Source of the DNA: Glaciimonas sp. PCH181
GTDB taxonomy: Bacteria; Pseudomonadota; Gammaproteobacteria; Burkholderiales; Burkholderiaceae_D
Direction: 5' to 3'
DNA length: 64,000 nucleotides
Assembly (NCBI RefSeq): GCF_003056055.1
Contig: NZ_PYFP01000003.1
Coordinates: 434,001-498,000 of the forward strand
Positions 29,298-39,175 of this stretch are shown here, piece by piece. The position numbers and the translations under genes were made by a program. Positions within the stretch are counted from its first letter, which is position 1, and every line of letters begins with the position of its first letter. The notes under the pieces were generated by a model that worked only from the letters and a program-made list of their open reading frames with translations, did no database searches and was not told where the DNA came from.

Positions 29298-30551
29298 TTA
29301 CATATTTTCAATCAATACATCGCCGAATCCTGAGCATGAAACTTGTGTCGCTCCCTCCATCAGACGTGCGAAGTCATAAGTAACCTTTTTCGAAGAAATC
29401 GATTTTTGCATTGAAGCAATGATCAGATCTGCGGCTTCCAGCCAGCCCATATGACGCAGCATCATTTCAGCCGACAAAATCAACGAGCCTGGATTGACGT
29501 AATCTTTACCAGCATATTTAGGCGCAGTGCCATGCGTTGCCTCGAACATGGCAACAGAGTCCGACAAGTTAGCACCTGGCGCAATCCCGATCCCACCAAC
29601 TTGCGCTGCCAAGGCATCAGAAATGTAATCACCGTTCAAGTTCAGCGTAGCAATCACACTATACTCATTTGGACGGAGCAAAATCTGTTGAAGGAAAGCA
29701 TCGGCAATCGAATCCTTAACGATGATATCGCGACCAGTCTTAGGATTCTTGAATTTTGCCCACGGACCGCCATCAATCAGCTCAGCACCAAATTCTTTTT
29801 GTGCAAGTGCATATGCCCAGTCGCGGAAACCGCCTTCAGTGAACTTCATGATATTGCCCTTGTGAACGATCGTCACAGATGGCTTATCATTATCGATAGC
29901 ATACTGAATCGCCTTGCGCACCAGGCGTTCTGTACCTTCACGCGAGACGGGCTTAATGCCGATACCTGATGTCTCCGGGAAGCGAATCTTCTTAACGCCC
30001 ATTTCATTGATCAGGAAATCGATCAGCTTCTTGGCGCCTTCGCTACCTTCTTGCCATTCAATACCAGCGTAAATATCTTCAGAGTTCTCACGGAAAATCA
30101 CCATGTCGGTTTTTTCCGGCTCACGCACTGGCGACGGTACGCCCTTAAAGTAACGAACCGGGCGCAAGCAAACGTACAGATCAAGTTCCTGACGCAACGC
30201 AACGTTAAGCGAACGGATACCGCCGCCAACTGGTGTGGTCAATGGACCTTTGATCGAAACGACATAATCTTTGATCGCTGCCAATGTTTCCGCCGGAAGC
30301 CACACGTCAGGACCGTAGACGTTAGTCGACTTCTCTCCAGCATAAACTTCCATCCAACTAATTTTCCGTTTCCCAGCATAAGCTTTGGCAACCGCAGCAT
30401 CCACCACTTTAATCATGACCGGGCTAATATCGATGCCGGTGCCATCACCTTCGATGTAAGGAATGATCGGGTTATCAGGGACATTGATAGAATAATCAGC
30501 GTTAACAGTGATTTTTTTGCCTTCAACAGGCACTTTAATATGTTGGGACAT
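29298..30551 (-). CDS. icd: Isocitrate dehydrogenase (NADP-dependent)
   Basis: This TCA-cycle enzyme converts isocitrate to 2-oxoglutarate. The 417 residues match the E. coli Icd type (416). The substrate-binding segment includes [20 protein letters not shown], containing the Ser that IDH kinase phosphorylates in E. coli, and the C-terminal half has [23 protein letters not shown] use is inferred from similarity to this class. It is divergent from rluE. Confidence 0.97.
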   Translation of the reverse strand: MSQHIKVPVEGKKITVNADYSINVPDNPIIPYIEGDGTGIDISPVMIKVVDAAVAKAYAGKRKISWMEVYAGEKSTNVYGPDVWLPAETLAAIKDYVVSIKGPLTTPVGGGIRSLNVALRQELDLYVCLRPVRYFKGVPSPVREPEKTDMVIFRENSEDIYAGIEWQEGSEGAKKLIDFLINEMGVKKIRFPETSGIGIKPVSREGTERLVRKAIQYAIDNDKPSVTIVHKGNIMKFTEGGFRDWAYALAQKEFGAELIDGGPWAKFKNPKTGRDIIVKDSIADAFLQQILLRPNEYSVIATLNLNGDYISDALAAQVGGIGIAPGANLSDSVAMFEATHGTAPKYAGKDYVNPGSLILSAEMMLRHMGWLEAADLIIASMQKSISSKKVTYDFARLMEGATQVSCSGFGDVLIENM

Positions 30552-30694
30552 TCAGTATCTCCGGAGATGATGCGAGAAGGCGGGCTTGAAATTTAGCTGT
30601 CACATTAAGCCAAGTCTTATATAAGACATAAGACAGCGGTTTCATATTATGCACTAGTATTTTACTAGACGCTATGTTTTTGCGACACTACGGT

Positions 30695-31270
30695 ATGCCC
30701 CTAATCCTATTCAATAAACCCTTTCAAGTGATGTGCCAATTCTCCTCGCATCCGCAGCGAGAAACCTTGGCCAATTACTTGACCATTCCCAACATCTATC
30801 CGGCTGGAAGGCTCGATGCCGATAGTGAGGGGTTACTATTACTCACCGATGACGGCAAGCTACAACATCGCATCAGTCATCCGGCCTATAAACAACCCAA
30901 AACTTACTTAGCCCAAGTTGAAGGCATCCCCGATAAGGAAATGCTGACGCGCCTACGAAATGGCCTCGATTTGGGGGATTTTGTGACGCAACCCTGCGAA
31001 GTAAAACAAATTGCTGATCCTGAGTGGCTTTGGCCGCGCAATCCGCCAATACGGGAACGTAGCGATAAACCAACTAGTTGGCTGGCACTCACTATTACAG
31101 AAGGAAAAAATAGACAAGTTCGCCGCATGACGGCAGCCGTTGACCTACCAACGTTGCGTCTGGTCCGGGTAGCGATCGGCAAAATTTCTTTAGAAAGTCA
31201 TCCGCTCTGGCCCGGCGAATTCCGCGAAATCGATCCATCTGAACTGACGCGCCTACAAAAACCTAGTTGA
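30695..31270 (+). CDS. rluE: 23S rRNA pseudouridine synthase, RluE type
   Basis: RsuA-family pseudouridine synthase of 191 residues from MPLILFNKPFQVMCQF. The catalytic Asp is in YPAGRLDADSEGLLLLTDDG. There is no N-terminal S4 domain, as in RluE, which modifies U2457. C-terminal motifs ITEGKNRQVRRMTAAV and LPTLRLVRVAIG fit. An ATG 21 nt further upstream (30674) is possible but adds nothing recognisable. Confidence 0.88.
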   Translation: MPLILFNKPFQVMCQFSSHPQRETLANYLTIPNIYPAGRLDADSEGLLLLTDDGKLQHRISHPAYKQPKTYLAQVEGIPDKEMLTRLRNGLDLGDFVTQPCEVKQIADPEWLWPRNPPIRERSDKPTSWLALTITEGKNRQVRRMTAAVDLPTLRLVRVAIGKISLESHPLWPGEFREIDPSELTRLQKPS

Positions 31271-31445
31271 AACGTACTTTCCATAGGGCCTTAGTGATTG
31301 CCTGCGGGAAGCACACCCTTACCGTATAAAAGATATATTAATTTTCAAAAAGTCTGTCAACCAGATATCGTGACCACCGTTAATGACAGTGATTCGAATG
31401 AATCATCGATGCACTTACATGATTAATAATCAAAAGGATTCTCAA

Positions 31446-31661
31446 ATGTCTAAACTGATCGCTGTTTTAGTAGCTGGCCTGTTCGCAACTTCCGTTTTCG
31501 CTGCTGATGCTGCCGCTCCTGCTGCTGCGCCAGCCGCTGATGCTCCTGCTGCTGCCGCTCCTGCTGCTAAAAAAGCAGTAAAGAAACACAAAAAAGTAGC
31601 CAAAAAAGCTAAAGCTGCTCCTGCTGAAGCCGCTCCAGCTGCTGATGCTCCTGCTAAGTAA
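31446..31661 (+). CDS. Small secreted Ala/Pro/Lys-rich protein
   Basis: The 71-residue protein has a clear signal peptide (MSKLIAVLVAGLFATSVFAA, cleavage near residue 19-20). The mature part consists of Ala-Pro blocks (AAPAAAPAADAPAAAAPAA) on both sides of a central basic block (KKAVKKHKKVAKKAKAA) that recalls histone H1 tails. Start choice: the ATG at 31446 gives a canonical signal peptide, whereas upstream in-frame ATGs do not. It is probably periplasmic and intrinsically disordered. Similar small proteins are common in Oxalobacteraceae, but I know of no assigned role. It has its own terminator. Confidence 0.75.
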   Translation: MSKLIAVLVAGLFATSVFAADAAAPAAAPAADAPAAAAPAAKKAVKKHKKVAKKAKAAPAEAAPAADAPAK

Positions 31662-31680
31662 TTTAAGCAGCAGTTTCGAT

Positions 31681-31709
31681 AAAAAAGACAGGCATTGCCT
31701 GTCTTTTTT
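31681..31709 (+). terminator. Terminator of the Ala/Pro/Lys-rich protein gene
   Basis: A 13-bp perfect stem AAAAAAGACAGGC / GCCTGTCTTTTTT with a 3-nt loop, ending in T6. Confidence 0.9.
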
Positions 31710-31835
31710 ATTTATCTGTCCAGTTTTAGACTAATAATTGTCGTTCTGCATCGCAAAAAAGCTTCTCCCTCCCCGCCTCCCATCTTCTGCAAGCCTCTGT
31801 ATAATCCTGTGAAATATAAAAAGGACTTTTTCAAC

Positions 31836-32297
31836 ATGAGTAGATATCGCGCATCTTTTACTGCCATGGCGTTCGCACTATTGAGCAGCACCGTCGGCCT
31901 ATTCAACAATGCCGTAGCCCAGGAACCGCAACACTTTCCGGTCATTTCCTTAAATGCCGGGATACACCTAATTAAGGCAGAAGTCGCATCGACTGAGGCA
32001 CAACGCGAACAAGGGTTGATGTTTCGCAAACAAATGGCGACTAATAACGGCATGGTGTTTGTCTTCGACGAACCCGCTGGCGTGTGTATGTGGATGAAAA
32101 ATACTTTGATACCGCTATCCGTCGCGTTTCTCGACAAGAATGGCGCGATTATCAATATCGAAGAAATGAAAGCTCAGACGCTCGACTCCCATTGTGCTGA
32201 AAAAGCGGCGTTCTATGCTTTAGAAATGAATCAAAACTGGTTTAAGCAACGGAACCTCAAACCCGGCACGGTAATAGATGGCCTGCCTCGACAATAG
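31836..32297 (+). CDS. DUF192 secreted protein
   Basis: The 153 residues start with a signal peptide (MSRYRASFTAMAFALLSSTVG, ending near AVAQ), followed by a DUF192 domain. Motifs are EQGLMFRKQM, GMVFVFDEPAGVCMWMKNT, and IPLSVAFLDKNGAIINIEEM. DUF192 proteins are small beta-rich envelope proteins of unknown function. The ATG at 31836 follows AAAAAGGAC. The longer frame to 31695 would begin inside the preceding terminator and is rejected. Confidence 0.88.
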   Translation: MSRYRASFTAMAFALLSSTVGLFNNAVAQEPQHFPVISLNAGIHLIKAEVASTEAQREQGLMFRKQMATNNGMVFVFDEPAGVCMWMKNTLIPLSVAFLDKNGAIINIEEMKAQTLDSHCAEKAAFYALEMNQNWFKQRNLKPGTVIDGLPRQ

Positions 32298-32440
32298 TCG
32301 CAGCAAATAACCAGGTGCAGATTGGCTTTCGGACGGAGAACCAAACGCTTACGTTTTGCAGTTAGCAGTCCGAATCATTGCAGTGGCTTGTCGAACTACT
32401 ACAAATAGCTATACAAAAAAAACAATCAATTTAAAGCAAA

Positions 32441-32474
32441 AAATCCCTGAATAACCGAAGTTATTCAAGGATTT
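32441..32474 (-). terminator. Terminator of rpsT
   Basis: A 15-bp imperfect stem (AAATCC-C-TGAATAAC / GTTATTCA-A-GGATTT, loop CGAA) lies about 50 bp beyond the leftward rpsT stop, with a T-run on the minus strand. Confidence 0.75.
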
Positions 32475-32522
32475 CTATCTAGCAAACTTAACCTACCAAG
32501 CGAACCCGGTACGTTAATTTAC

Positions 32523-32789
32523 TTAAACTGCCAGTGCTTTCAGAGCTGCATTTAAACGGCTCTTATGACGTGCAGCTTTGTTCTTGTGAATGATTTTCTT
32601 GTCTGCAATACGGTCGATAGTCGACACAGACTTTTGCAGAACCAATGCTGCAGCAGCTTTATCGCCACCAGCAATTGCTTTACGCGCAGCTTTGATAGCT
32701 GTACGCAGAGTCGAACGCTGACTAGAGTTGTGCAGGTTTTGAGCGACTGCTTGACGAGCACGCTTACGTGCTTGTGCGGTATTTGCCAT
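32523..32789 (-). CDS. rpsT: 30S ribosomal protein S20
   Basis: The 88-residue basic helical protein has the standard start [15 protein letters not shown] and ends [16 protein letters not shown]20 binds 16S rRNA early in 30S assembly. It is divergent from murJ across about 300 bp, an arrangement common in Burkholderiales. Confidence 0.97.
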   Translation of the reverse strand: MANTAQARKRARQAVAQNLHNSSQRSTLRTAIKAARKAIAGGDKAAAALVLQKSVSTIDRIADKKIIHKNKAARHKSRLNAALKALAV

Positions 32790-33087
32790 TTATATTTCCT
32801 AAATCAAGGTCGGGAATGCTTACGCGGCAAAATAAACCAGACCGCGACGCAGAATTCTGTAAAGCCACGGAGTATAACCAGTTTTTCGTCAATGGGCAAA
32901 TGTATCTTACCTTTATCGCCATTTTGGCTTTCGCTTACAACACGCAATAGTATATAGACTAATAATTTAACCATCCATATCACCTAGCTCATCACCAGCA
33001 GGCTATATATCGCCCCCTACCGCGCCGAAAAGCTTTGCGACAAAGCTGTGAGGCAACAAACAACATCAGCAGCTATAATGCCGCTCC

Positions 33088-34635
33088 ATGAACTTGCATA
33101 AAACGCTTGCCACCGTCTCTGGCATGACGATGTTGTCGCGCATAGCGGGATTGATACGCGAAATCTTATTTGCGTCTACTTTTGGTGCTTCAGCCTACAC
33201 CGACGCCTTCAATATCGCTTTCCGCATTCCTAACTTATTACGTCGCCTGTTTGCAGAAGGCGCTTTCTCCCAGGCTTTCGTGCCTATTCTGGGCGAATAC
33301 AAAAATAAAAAAGGGCAAGATGCAACCAAACATCTCGTCGATCATGTTGCCACAGTGATGATCTGGGTGATGCTGGTCACCTGCATCATCGGAATTCTTG
33401 CATCGCCATTGCTGATTTACTTCATAGCAACAGGGATGAAAAATGATCCGAACGCGTTTAATGCTTCAGTCGTTATGACGCGCATCATGTTCCCCTATAT
33501 CGGCTTCATGTCATTTGTGGCATTGGCCGGGGGAATCTTAAATACTTGGCATGAATTTAAAATTCCGGCGCTCACATCGGTATTGTTAAACCTCGCATTC
33601 ATCGTCGCTTCGCTTTTCGTAGCACCGTATATGGACCAACCAATCTATGCGATGGCTTTGGCAGTCTTGGTCGGCGGGATTTTGCAAGTGGCGATTCAAA
33701 TCCCCGCATTGCGCAAAATCGGGATGATGCCGCGCATTATGTGGAATCCATTTGTCGGCCTACGTGATAGCGGCGTAAGACGCGTACTTAAAAAAATGGG
33801 TCCGGCTGTGTTTGCGGTCTCCGCCGCTCAGATCAGCCTGATGGTTAACACAAATATCGCATCACGACTAGAGCACGGCAGCGTCTCATGGCTTTCCTAC
33901 GGCGATCGCCTGATGGAATTCCCGACTGCCCTGCTAGGCGTTGCGCTCGGCACAATATTGCTACCCAGCCTCTCTAAAGCCAACGCAAACGCGGATCATC
34001 GTGAATATTCTTCGTTATTGGATTGGGGCTTGCGCCTTACCTTCTTATTGGCGCTACCTTCCGCCGTTGGGCTTGCCACGCTATCTATCCCCCTGACAGC
34101 AACGTTGTTTCATCATGGCAAATTCGATGCCATTTCGGTCTTGATGACTAGCAGAATTTTGATCGCTTACGGTGTTGGTTTGATTGGTTTGATTGTCGTA
34201 AAAATTCTGGCCCCGGGCTTTTACGCAAAACAAGACATCAAAACGCCGGTAAAAATTGCTATCGCGGTGTTGATTGTCACGCAGTTGATGAACTCTATTT
34301 TTGTTCCCATTTTTGCGGTGGCAGGCTTAGCCCTATCCATCAGTATCGGAGCCTGTATGAACGCTGGCCTGCTACTGTGGAGTCTGTTACGCCGTGGCAT
34401 TTACAAACCTGAAAAAGGCTGGATCGTCTATTTTATCCGACTGCTTGGTGCGTTATGTCTGATGGCCGCGGTAGCACTATGGAGCTCTGATCACTTTGAC
34501 TGGATTGGCCATAGCAGCTCTTTAGCGCGAGTTGGCGCGTTGATGGTCATTCTGACGCTCTGCGGCGCCACCTACTTCGGATCGCTGCTTGCAATGGGAT
34601 TCCGTTTCCGCGACTTCAAACGCATATCCCACTAA
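33088..34635 (+). CDS. murJ: Lipid II flippase MurJ
   Basis: The 515-residue polytopic membrane protein of the MOP/MVF family has about 14 hydrophobic segments. The N-terminus MNLHKTLATVSGMTMLSRIAGLIREIL and the motif AYTDAFNIAFRIPNLLRRLFAEGAFSQAFVP (read in parts) are diagnostic. MurJ flips lipid II across the inner membrane for peptidoglycan synthesis. The SirB1 gene follows 32 bp later. Confidence 0.96.
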   Translation: MNLHKTLATVSGMTMLSRIAGLIREILFASTFGASAYTDAFNIAFRIPNLLRRLFAEGAFSQAFVPILGEYKNKKGQDATKHLVDHVATVMIWVMLVTCIIGILASPLLIYFIATGMKNDPNAFNASVVMTRIMFPYIGFMSFVALAGGILNTWHEFKIPALTSVLLNLAFIVASLFVAPYMDQPIYAMALAVLVGGILQVAIQIPALRKIGMMPRIMWNPFVGLRDSGVRRVLKKMGPAVFAVSAAQISLMVNTNIASRLEHGSVSWLSYGDRLMEFPTALLGVALGTILLPSLSKANANADHREYSSLLDWGLRLTFLLALPSAVGLATLSIPLTATLFHHGKFDAISVLMTSRILIAYGVGLIGLIVVKILAPGFYAKQDIKTPVKIAIAVLIVTQLMNSIFVPIFAVAGLALSISIGACMNAGLLLWSLLRRGIYKPEKGWIVYFIRLLGALCLMAAVALWSSDHFDWIGHSSSLARVGALMVILTLCGATYFGSLLAMGFRFRDFKRISH

Positions 34636-34667
34636 CTAATACGCCATGTTGCTGATATTTTGGTAGC

Positions 34668-35525
34668 ATGGCTAATATGACGATATCTTCTCTAGACTAC
34701 TTTACGACCCTTGTACAAGAGGCGAACAATGTGCCGCTGTTTGAAGCGGCGCTTGCCATTGCTCAGGACGCCTATCCTATGCTGGATATGGCTGCACCGC
34801 AAATCGCGTTAGATAAATTTGCCAATACCTTAAGGCAACGCATTCATGCCGATGCCTCGTTAATAAAAAAATTGCAGCTTCTGAACCACTTCTTTTTCCA
34901 AGAGTTGGGTTTCGCAGGGAATGTGAATAATTATTACGATCCGGACAATAGCTATCTGCATTGCGTCATCACCAAACGCCGCGGAATTCCCATTTCTCTG
35001 GCAATGGTGTACATGGAATTAGCGCAACAAATCGGCTTAACTGTGCGCGGCATTTCATTTCCGGGTCATTTCCTGATGAAATTGACGGTACAGTCCGGCG
35101 ACATCGTCATCGACCCGCTGAACGGGACCAGCCTTTCACACGAAGAATTAGAAGAACGATTGGAGCCCTATTTAAGCGCCTCGTCCCATCAAGGTCATGA
35201 GAAGAGAATATCGTTACAGCCCTATTTACAAAATGCCCATCCGCATGAAATTTTGGCACGCATGTTGCGTAATCTAAAAACGATATTCATGCAAGGCCAG
35301 CAATGGGAGCGGCTTCTGCTGCTGCAACAACGCTTGCTGATCCTGTTGCCGAATGACGCCGTTGAATTACGTGACCGTGGCATCGCCTATGCGCACTTGG
35401 ATTGTCCTCAAGCGGCTTTGGAAGATATTGAAAACTATTTGCTACAACGACCTCAGGCAACGGATGCCGATACATTGCGCGAGCAAATAAGTGAATTGAA
35501 AAAAGCCTGCAAACGACTAAACTAA
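34668..35525 (+). CDS. SirB1 family protein (transglutaminase-like with TPR region)
   Basis: The 285 residues contain the SirB1 pattern NYYDPDNSYLHCVITKRRG then GIPISLAMVYMELAQQIGL and GISFPGHFLMKL. The Cys (in LHCVI) and His (in PGHF) resemble a transglutaminase-like core. The C-terminal 90 residues form TPR-like helices (RDRGIAYAHLDCPQAALEDIENYL). The biochemical role of the family is unsettled. It follows murJ in the same unit; a second ATG at 34677 is a possible start. Confidence 0.85.
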   Translation: MANMTISSLDYFTTLVQEANNVPLFEAALAIAQDAYPMLDMAAPQIALDKFANTLRQRIHADASLIKKLQLLNHFFFQELGFAGNVNNYYDPDNSYLHCVITKRRGIPISLAMVYMELAQQIGLTVRGISFPGHFLMKLTVQSGDIVIDPLNGTSLSHEELEERLEPYLSASSHQGHEKRISLQPYLQNAHPHEILARMLRNLKTIFMQGQQWERLLLLQQRLLILLPNDAVELRDRGIAYAHLDCPQAALEDIENYLLQRPQATDADTLREQISELKKACKRLN

Positions 35526-35538
35526 TACTCGTTGCAGC

Positions 35539-35579
35539 AAAAAAAGCGGGATGCCTTTGTCAGGCACTCCCGCTTTTTT
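35539..35579. terminator. Bidirectional terminator between sirB1 and uup
   Basis: Outer stem AAAAAAGCGGG / CCCGCTTTTTT with an inner GCC/GGC stem. A-run and T-run on the two sides suit the convergent genes. Confidence 0.85.
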
Positions 35580-35590
35580 AACTATTAAAT

Positions 35591-37486
35591 CTAGCCTTTA
35601 TTACGCGCTTCAATTACTTCCCATTTTTCCAGTGCTTCAAGCAACAAACCGTCTAACTCAGAAAACCGTGCATTCAAGCGTTTGACTTCATCCGGCTTTT
35701 TGATATACAGGTCGGCATCAGCCAACTGCGTAGTAATCGCCTTTTGCTCGGACTCCAACTTTGCAATCAGCACTGGCAACTCATCGAGTTCACGCTGCTC
35801 TTTATAGCTCAATTTTTTTTGCTTAGGTGCGACTGGCTGTGCCACTTCAGTCTTAGTCTCTGCTTTAACTTTAGCAGCCAATGCCGCAGGACTTGGGCGA
35901 ACCCGCTCCCAATCGCTATAACCGCCAACGTATTCACGCCACAGTCCATCGCCTTCGGCAGCAATCACTTGCGTCACCACATTGTCGAGGAAGGTTCGGT
36001 CATGACTGACTAGAAACACTGTGCCTTTATAGTCCTCAAGCAACTCTTCCAGCAATTCCAGCGTATCGATATCCAGATCGTTGGTCGGCTCATCCAGCAC
36101 AAGTACATTCGCTGGCTTGGCAAAAAGGCGCGCTAACAGCAAGCGATTACGCTCACCACCTGACAACGATTTGACCGGTGAACGCGCGCGTTCCGGCGCA
36201 AATAAAAAGTCATTCAGATAGGTCATCACGTGTTTGCGCTGACCATTGATCTCCACCCAATCGCTACCAGGCGCAATGGTGTCCGCCAAACTGGCGTTGT
36301 CATCCAACTGCGCGCGCATTTGATCGAAATAAGCGACTTGCAATTTCGTCCCTTGCTTGACCGTCCCACCATCCGGCTGATCCTCACCCAAAATGAGTTT
36401 CAACAATGTTGTCTTACCCGCGCCGTTATGCCCGATCAAACCAACCTTATCGCCACGCAAAATCGTCGCAGTGAAATCTCGCACAATGACTTTTTCGCCA
36501 AAAGCTCTGCCGACGTTTGTCAACTCGGCAACGATCTTGCCTGATCGCTCGCCCGCCGACACATCCAGTTTGACCTGTCCCTGCTGGTCACGACGCGCAT
36601 TACGATCCAAACGCAACGCCTCCAGACGCCGCACACGGCCTTCATCACGCGTACGACGTGCTTGCACACCTTTACGAATCCAGATTTCTTCTTGCGCCAG
36701 AAATTTATCAAACTTAGCGTTTTCAACTTCTTCAATTTCCAGTTGTTCAGCCTTACGTACTTGATAAGCAGTGAAATTACCGGGAAAAGACAAAATACGG
36801 CCACGATCAAGCTCTACGATGCGGGTTGCCACGTTATCCAGGAAACTACGATCATGGGTAATGAACAAGACGCTGCCTTTGTAATCGCGCAGCAAACCCT
36901 CAAGCCACATGATCGAACTAAAGTCCAGATGGTTGGTTGGCTCATCCAGCAGCAAGACATCGGGTGCGCTGACAAGTGCACATGCCAACGCGACGCGTTT
37001 TTGCATCCCGCCCGACAGCGTTCCCATCAGCGAATCTTTATTCAGGCTCAACCGGTCTAGCGTAGTCTCAACCTTATTCGTCAGACTCCAGGCATCGGCA
37101 GCATCGAGCTTGCTCTGAATCACATGCATGCGTTCCATGATGGCTTCGTCATCATCGCCACCAAACTGACCGGTTAAAGCGTCATATTCATTTAAAAGAG
37201 CCTGCATTTCTCCCATACCGGAAGCCACGGCATCAAACACCGACATTTCGGGCGCAAAATGCGGCTCCTGATCAACATAAGCGATTTTAATGCCTTGCTG
37301 CATCACCATCAGCCCGTCATCCAGCTTAGAAACGCCAGCGATAGTCTTCAGCAACGAGGATTTACCGGTCCCATTTCGGCCAATCAGCCCGACCCGCTCC
37401 CCTGTATCCAGAGAAAATTCAGCGCGATCCAATAACGCAACGTGACCGAACGCAAGCTGCGCATTGGTGATAGAAATGACTGCCAT
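35591..37486 (-). CDS. uup: ABC-F ATPase, Uup type
   Basis: The 631 residues carry two ABC ATPase domains and no membrane part: Walker A GLIGRNGTGKSSLLK and GLIGHNGAGKTTLLK; signatures LSGGMQKRVALA and LSGGERNRLLLA; Walker B VLLLDEPTNHLDF and VLVLDEPTNDLDI. The linker after domain 1 is charged, and the C-terminal 90 residues form a coiled coil (KEQRELDELPVLIAKLE) as in Uup. ABC-F proteins act on ribosomes; Uup is also linked to transposon excision. The start at 37486 (MAVISITNAQLAFG) fits the family; an upstream frame to 37534 does not. Confidence 0.93.
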   Translation of the reverse strand: MAVISITNAQLAFGHVALLDRAEFSLDTGERVGLIGRNGTGKSSLLKTIAGVSKLDDGLMVMQQGIKIAYVDQEPHFAPEMSVFDAVASGMGEMQALLNEYDALTGQFGGDDDEAIMERMHVIQSKLDAADAWSLTNKVETTLDRLSLNKDSLMGTLSGGMQKRVALACALVSAPDVLLLDEPTNHLDFSSIMWLEGLLRDYKGSVLFITHDRSFLDNVATRIVELDRGRILSFPGNFTAYQVRKAEQLEIEEVENAKFDKFLAQEEIWIRKGVQARRTRDEGRVRRLEALRLDRNARRDQQGQVKLDVSAGERSGKIVAELTNVGRAFGEKVIVRDFTATILRGDKVGLIGHNGAGKTTLLKLILGEDQPDGGTVKQGTKLQVAYFDQMRAQLDDNASLADTIAPGSDWVEINGQRKHVMTYLNDFLFAPERARSPVKSLSGGERNRLLLARLFAKPANVLVLDEPTNDLDIDTLELLEELLEDYKGTVFLVSHDRTFLDNVVTQVIAAEGDGLWREYVGGYSDWERVRPSPAALAAKVKAETKTEVAQPVAPKQKKLSYKEQRELDELPVLIAKLESEQKAITTQLADADLYIKKPDEVKRLNARFSELDGLLLEALEKWEVIEARNKG

Positions 37487-38230
37487 AGTAGAAAACCAGA
37501 AAAAGAAAGTCTGCGGAAATCCCCACGCAGCCAATTAAATGAATGAAGTGCGCATTGTACCGATAGCTGATGCCATCCCGCTACAAGATGTGTATTTTAA
37601 GGGACTGGTTGTTGCATATTGCAAGGGCGTTGGGGTATGTGTTGTATTTTTAGAATGACTTATAGGCAATAGAAAAGTTGCTCATTAGGTCCAATAAAGA
37701 AGTTTCGAAGCAAATTTCCTCTACCGAGGGGTACTGCTGAATTAAGTGTTGTGGACCCCTTGCCGCCCTGTCCTCTATGTTATGCAATGCAATCTTCCAA
37801 AGCGCCTCAGAAAGGTAAACTTGCATAGTTCACGGTGCGGAATTATGCAACTGTCCCGCACCAGCCTTACCTCAAGCGAATTGCTATAGTAAATTTGTAG
37901 CACTTACTTTCTAGGAAAGTTAATAACAAGATCGCCAATTTGCATTTGATACCTGCTCACACAAGCCCAGAATCAGACACGCCCTTCCCTAGTTCATCTG
38001 CCCCTCTGCAAGCCTCCAAAAAATCGGCATTACAGCGCAATCAACCAAGAAACACTACTCTTCCGGCCAAAATAGCTTGTAAAAACAAGATGCAAAAAAA
38101 TCTGTCAAGATATTGGCCCGAAGCGATATCTTACGGCTACCGCATGGGCGGAGCTTTAAATCCAAGCAAAGATTAAGCAGCGGTACTCAACTCGGCACCA
38201 AGGCCATCTAAAAAACGAAGGAAACCAAAA
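37487..38230. other. Long intergenic region at the host/accessory boundary
   Basis: About 740 bp lie between uup and the HAD gene. Only a weak TTG-initiated 78-codon frame (37940-38176) is present, with no recognisable domain. A short dyad ACTTTC-TAG-GAAAGT lies at 37906-37920. No tRNA, integrase or transposase remnant was recognised. Confidence 0.45.
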
Positions 38231-38911
38231 TTGTCAGCGAATAATTCATCGGTAATCTTAGGTCGATACAGTGCACTCCTTTTCGATATGGACGGCACTA
38301 TTATTAACTCTATCGCTGCCGCAGAACGTGTCTGGAGTGCATGGGCAACGCGTCATGGCCTGGATGTCGCAACCTTTCTGCCCACCATTCACGGTGCACG
38401 TGCCATCGATACTATCGCGAAGTTAGCCCTTCCCGGTGTTGATGCGGAAATGGAAGCTGCCGGGATTACTAAAGCGGAAACCGCTGACGTAGAGGGGATC
38501 ATCGAAATATCTGGAGCGAAAAGTTTTTTACGATCACTGCCATCGGACAAATGGGCAATCGTGACTTCGGCGCCAAAAGCGTTGGCAATTGAGCGCTTGA
38601 AAGCGGCAGGCATTCCCCTCCCCGACAATATAGTGACCGCTGACGATGTCGCGGCAGGCAAGCCGCACCCTGATTGCTACTTACTTGCAGCTAGTAAGCT
38701 GGGCGTGGATGTGACCGCCTGTCTTATATTCGAAGATGCCCATGTCGGCATTCTTGCTGGCGAAGCAGCCGGGGCAAAACTGATGGTCGTGACCACAACA
38801 CATCTTCACTCAATGCCTACTCCTCATCCTACGATCAATAGCTATGAAACCATACTGGCCACAGTTGGCGAAGACGGCTTGATTCACCTTGAAGAGCGGC
38901 AGGCTGTGTAA
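38231..38911 (+). CDS. HAD-superfamily sugar phosphatase
   Basis: The 226-residue HAD hydrolase of the beta-phosphoglucomutase/glycerol-3-phosphatase branch has the nucleophile motif LLFDMDGTIINS, motif II VTSAPKALA, motif III Lys in AAGKPHPDCYLLAA, and motif IV LIFEDAHVGILAG. It resembles YfbT/YniC-type or GPP1-type sugar phosphatases; the substrate is not evident. The start is a TTG at 38231 with AAGGAA 8 nt before it; no ATG lies between it and the nucleophile motif. Confidence 0.85.
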   Translation: MSANNSSVILGRYSALLFDMDGTIINSIAAAERVWSAWATRHGLDVATFLPTIHGARAIDTIAKLALPGVDAEMEAAGITKAETADVEGIIEISGAKSFLRSLPSDKWAIVTSAPKALAIERLKAAGIPLPDNIVTADDVAAGKPHPDCYLLAASKLGVDVTACLIFEDAHVGILAGEAAGAKLMVVTTTHLHSMPTPHPTINSYETILATVGEDGLIHLEERQAV

Positions 38912-39049
38912 TATCAGAAGTCTAAGTATAAAACTTGATCGGCGCGGCAACAAAAAGCCAGCCCCTGAAAGTTAACCCCAGCGCGGCGGCGCATAAATCA
39001 GCATGAATCTGTTTTAAGTCCAGTGCTGCTTTCGAGATTTTTTCTTTAA

Positions 39050-39154
39050 TTTACGCAATATCCTTTGTAAAATTGGAATACAAATCATATTGCGTAAAAG
39101 TATTTTACGTAACATGTTGCGTTAAAATAATTTACGTAACATTATGCGTATAAT
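39050..39154. promoter_or_regulatory. Operator-like array and -10 box of hipBA
   Basis: Boxes related to TTACGYAA occur repeatedly: TTTACGCAA at 39051, ATTGCGTAA at 39089, TTTACGTAAC at 39104, GTTGCGTTAA at 39117, TTTACGTAAC at 39131 and TATGCGTATAA at 39143. The last four form two direct 24-bp units about 27 bp apart. TATAAT at 39149-39154 is a good -10. HipB dimers bind repeated palindromes in hip promoters, so these are the likely HipB sites. Confidence 0.65.
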
Positions 39155-39175
39155 CTTCATTAATGAAAGAATTGT

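Noticed and set aside
37940..38176. TTG-initiated 78-codon frame between uup and the HAD gene
   Set aside because: No domain, no good ribosome site, Ser/Pro/Lys-rich composition like random A+T-rich sequence.
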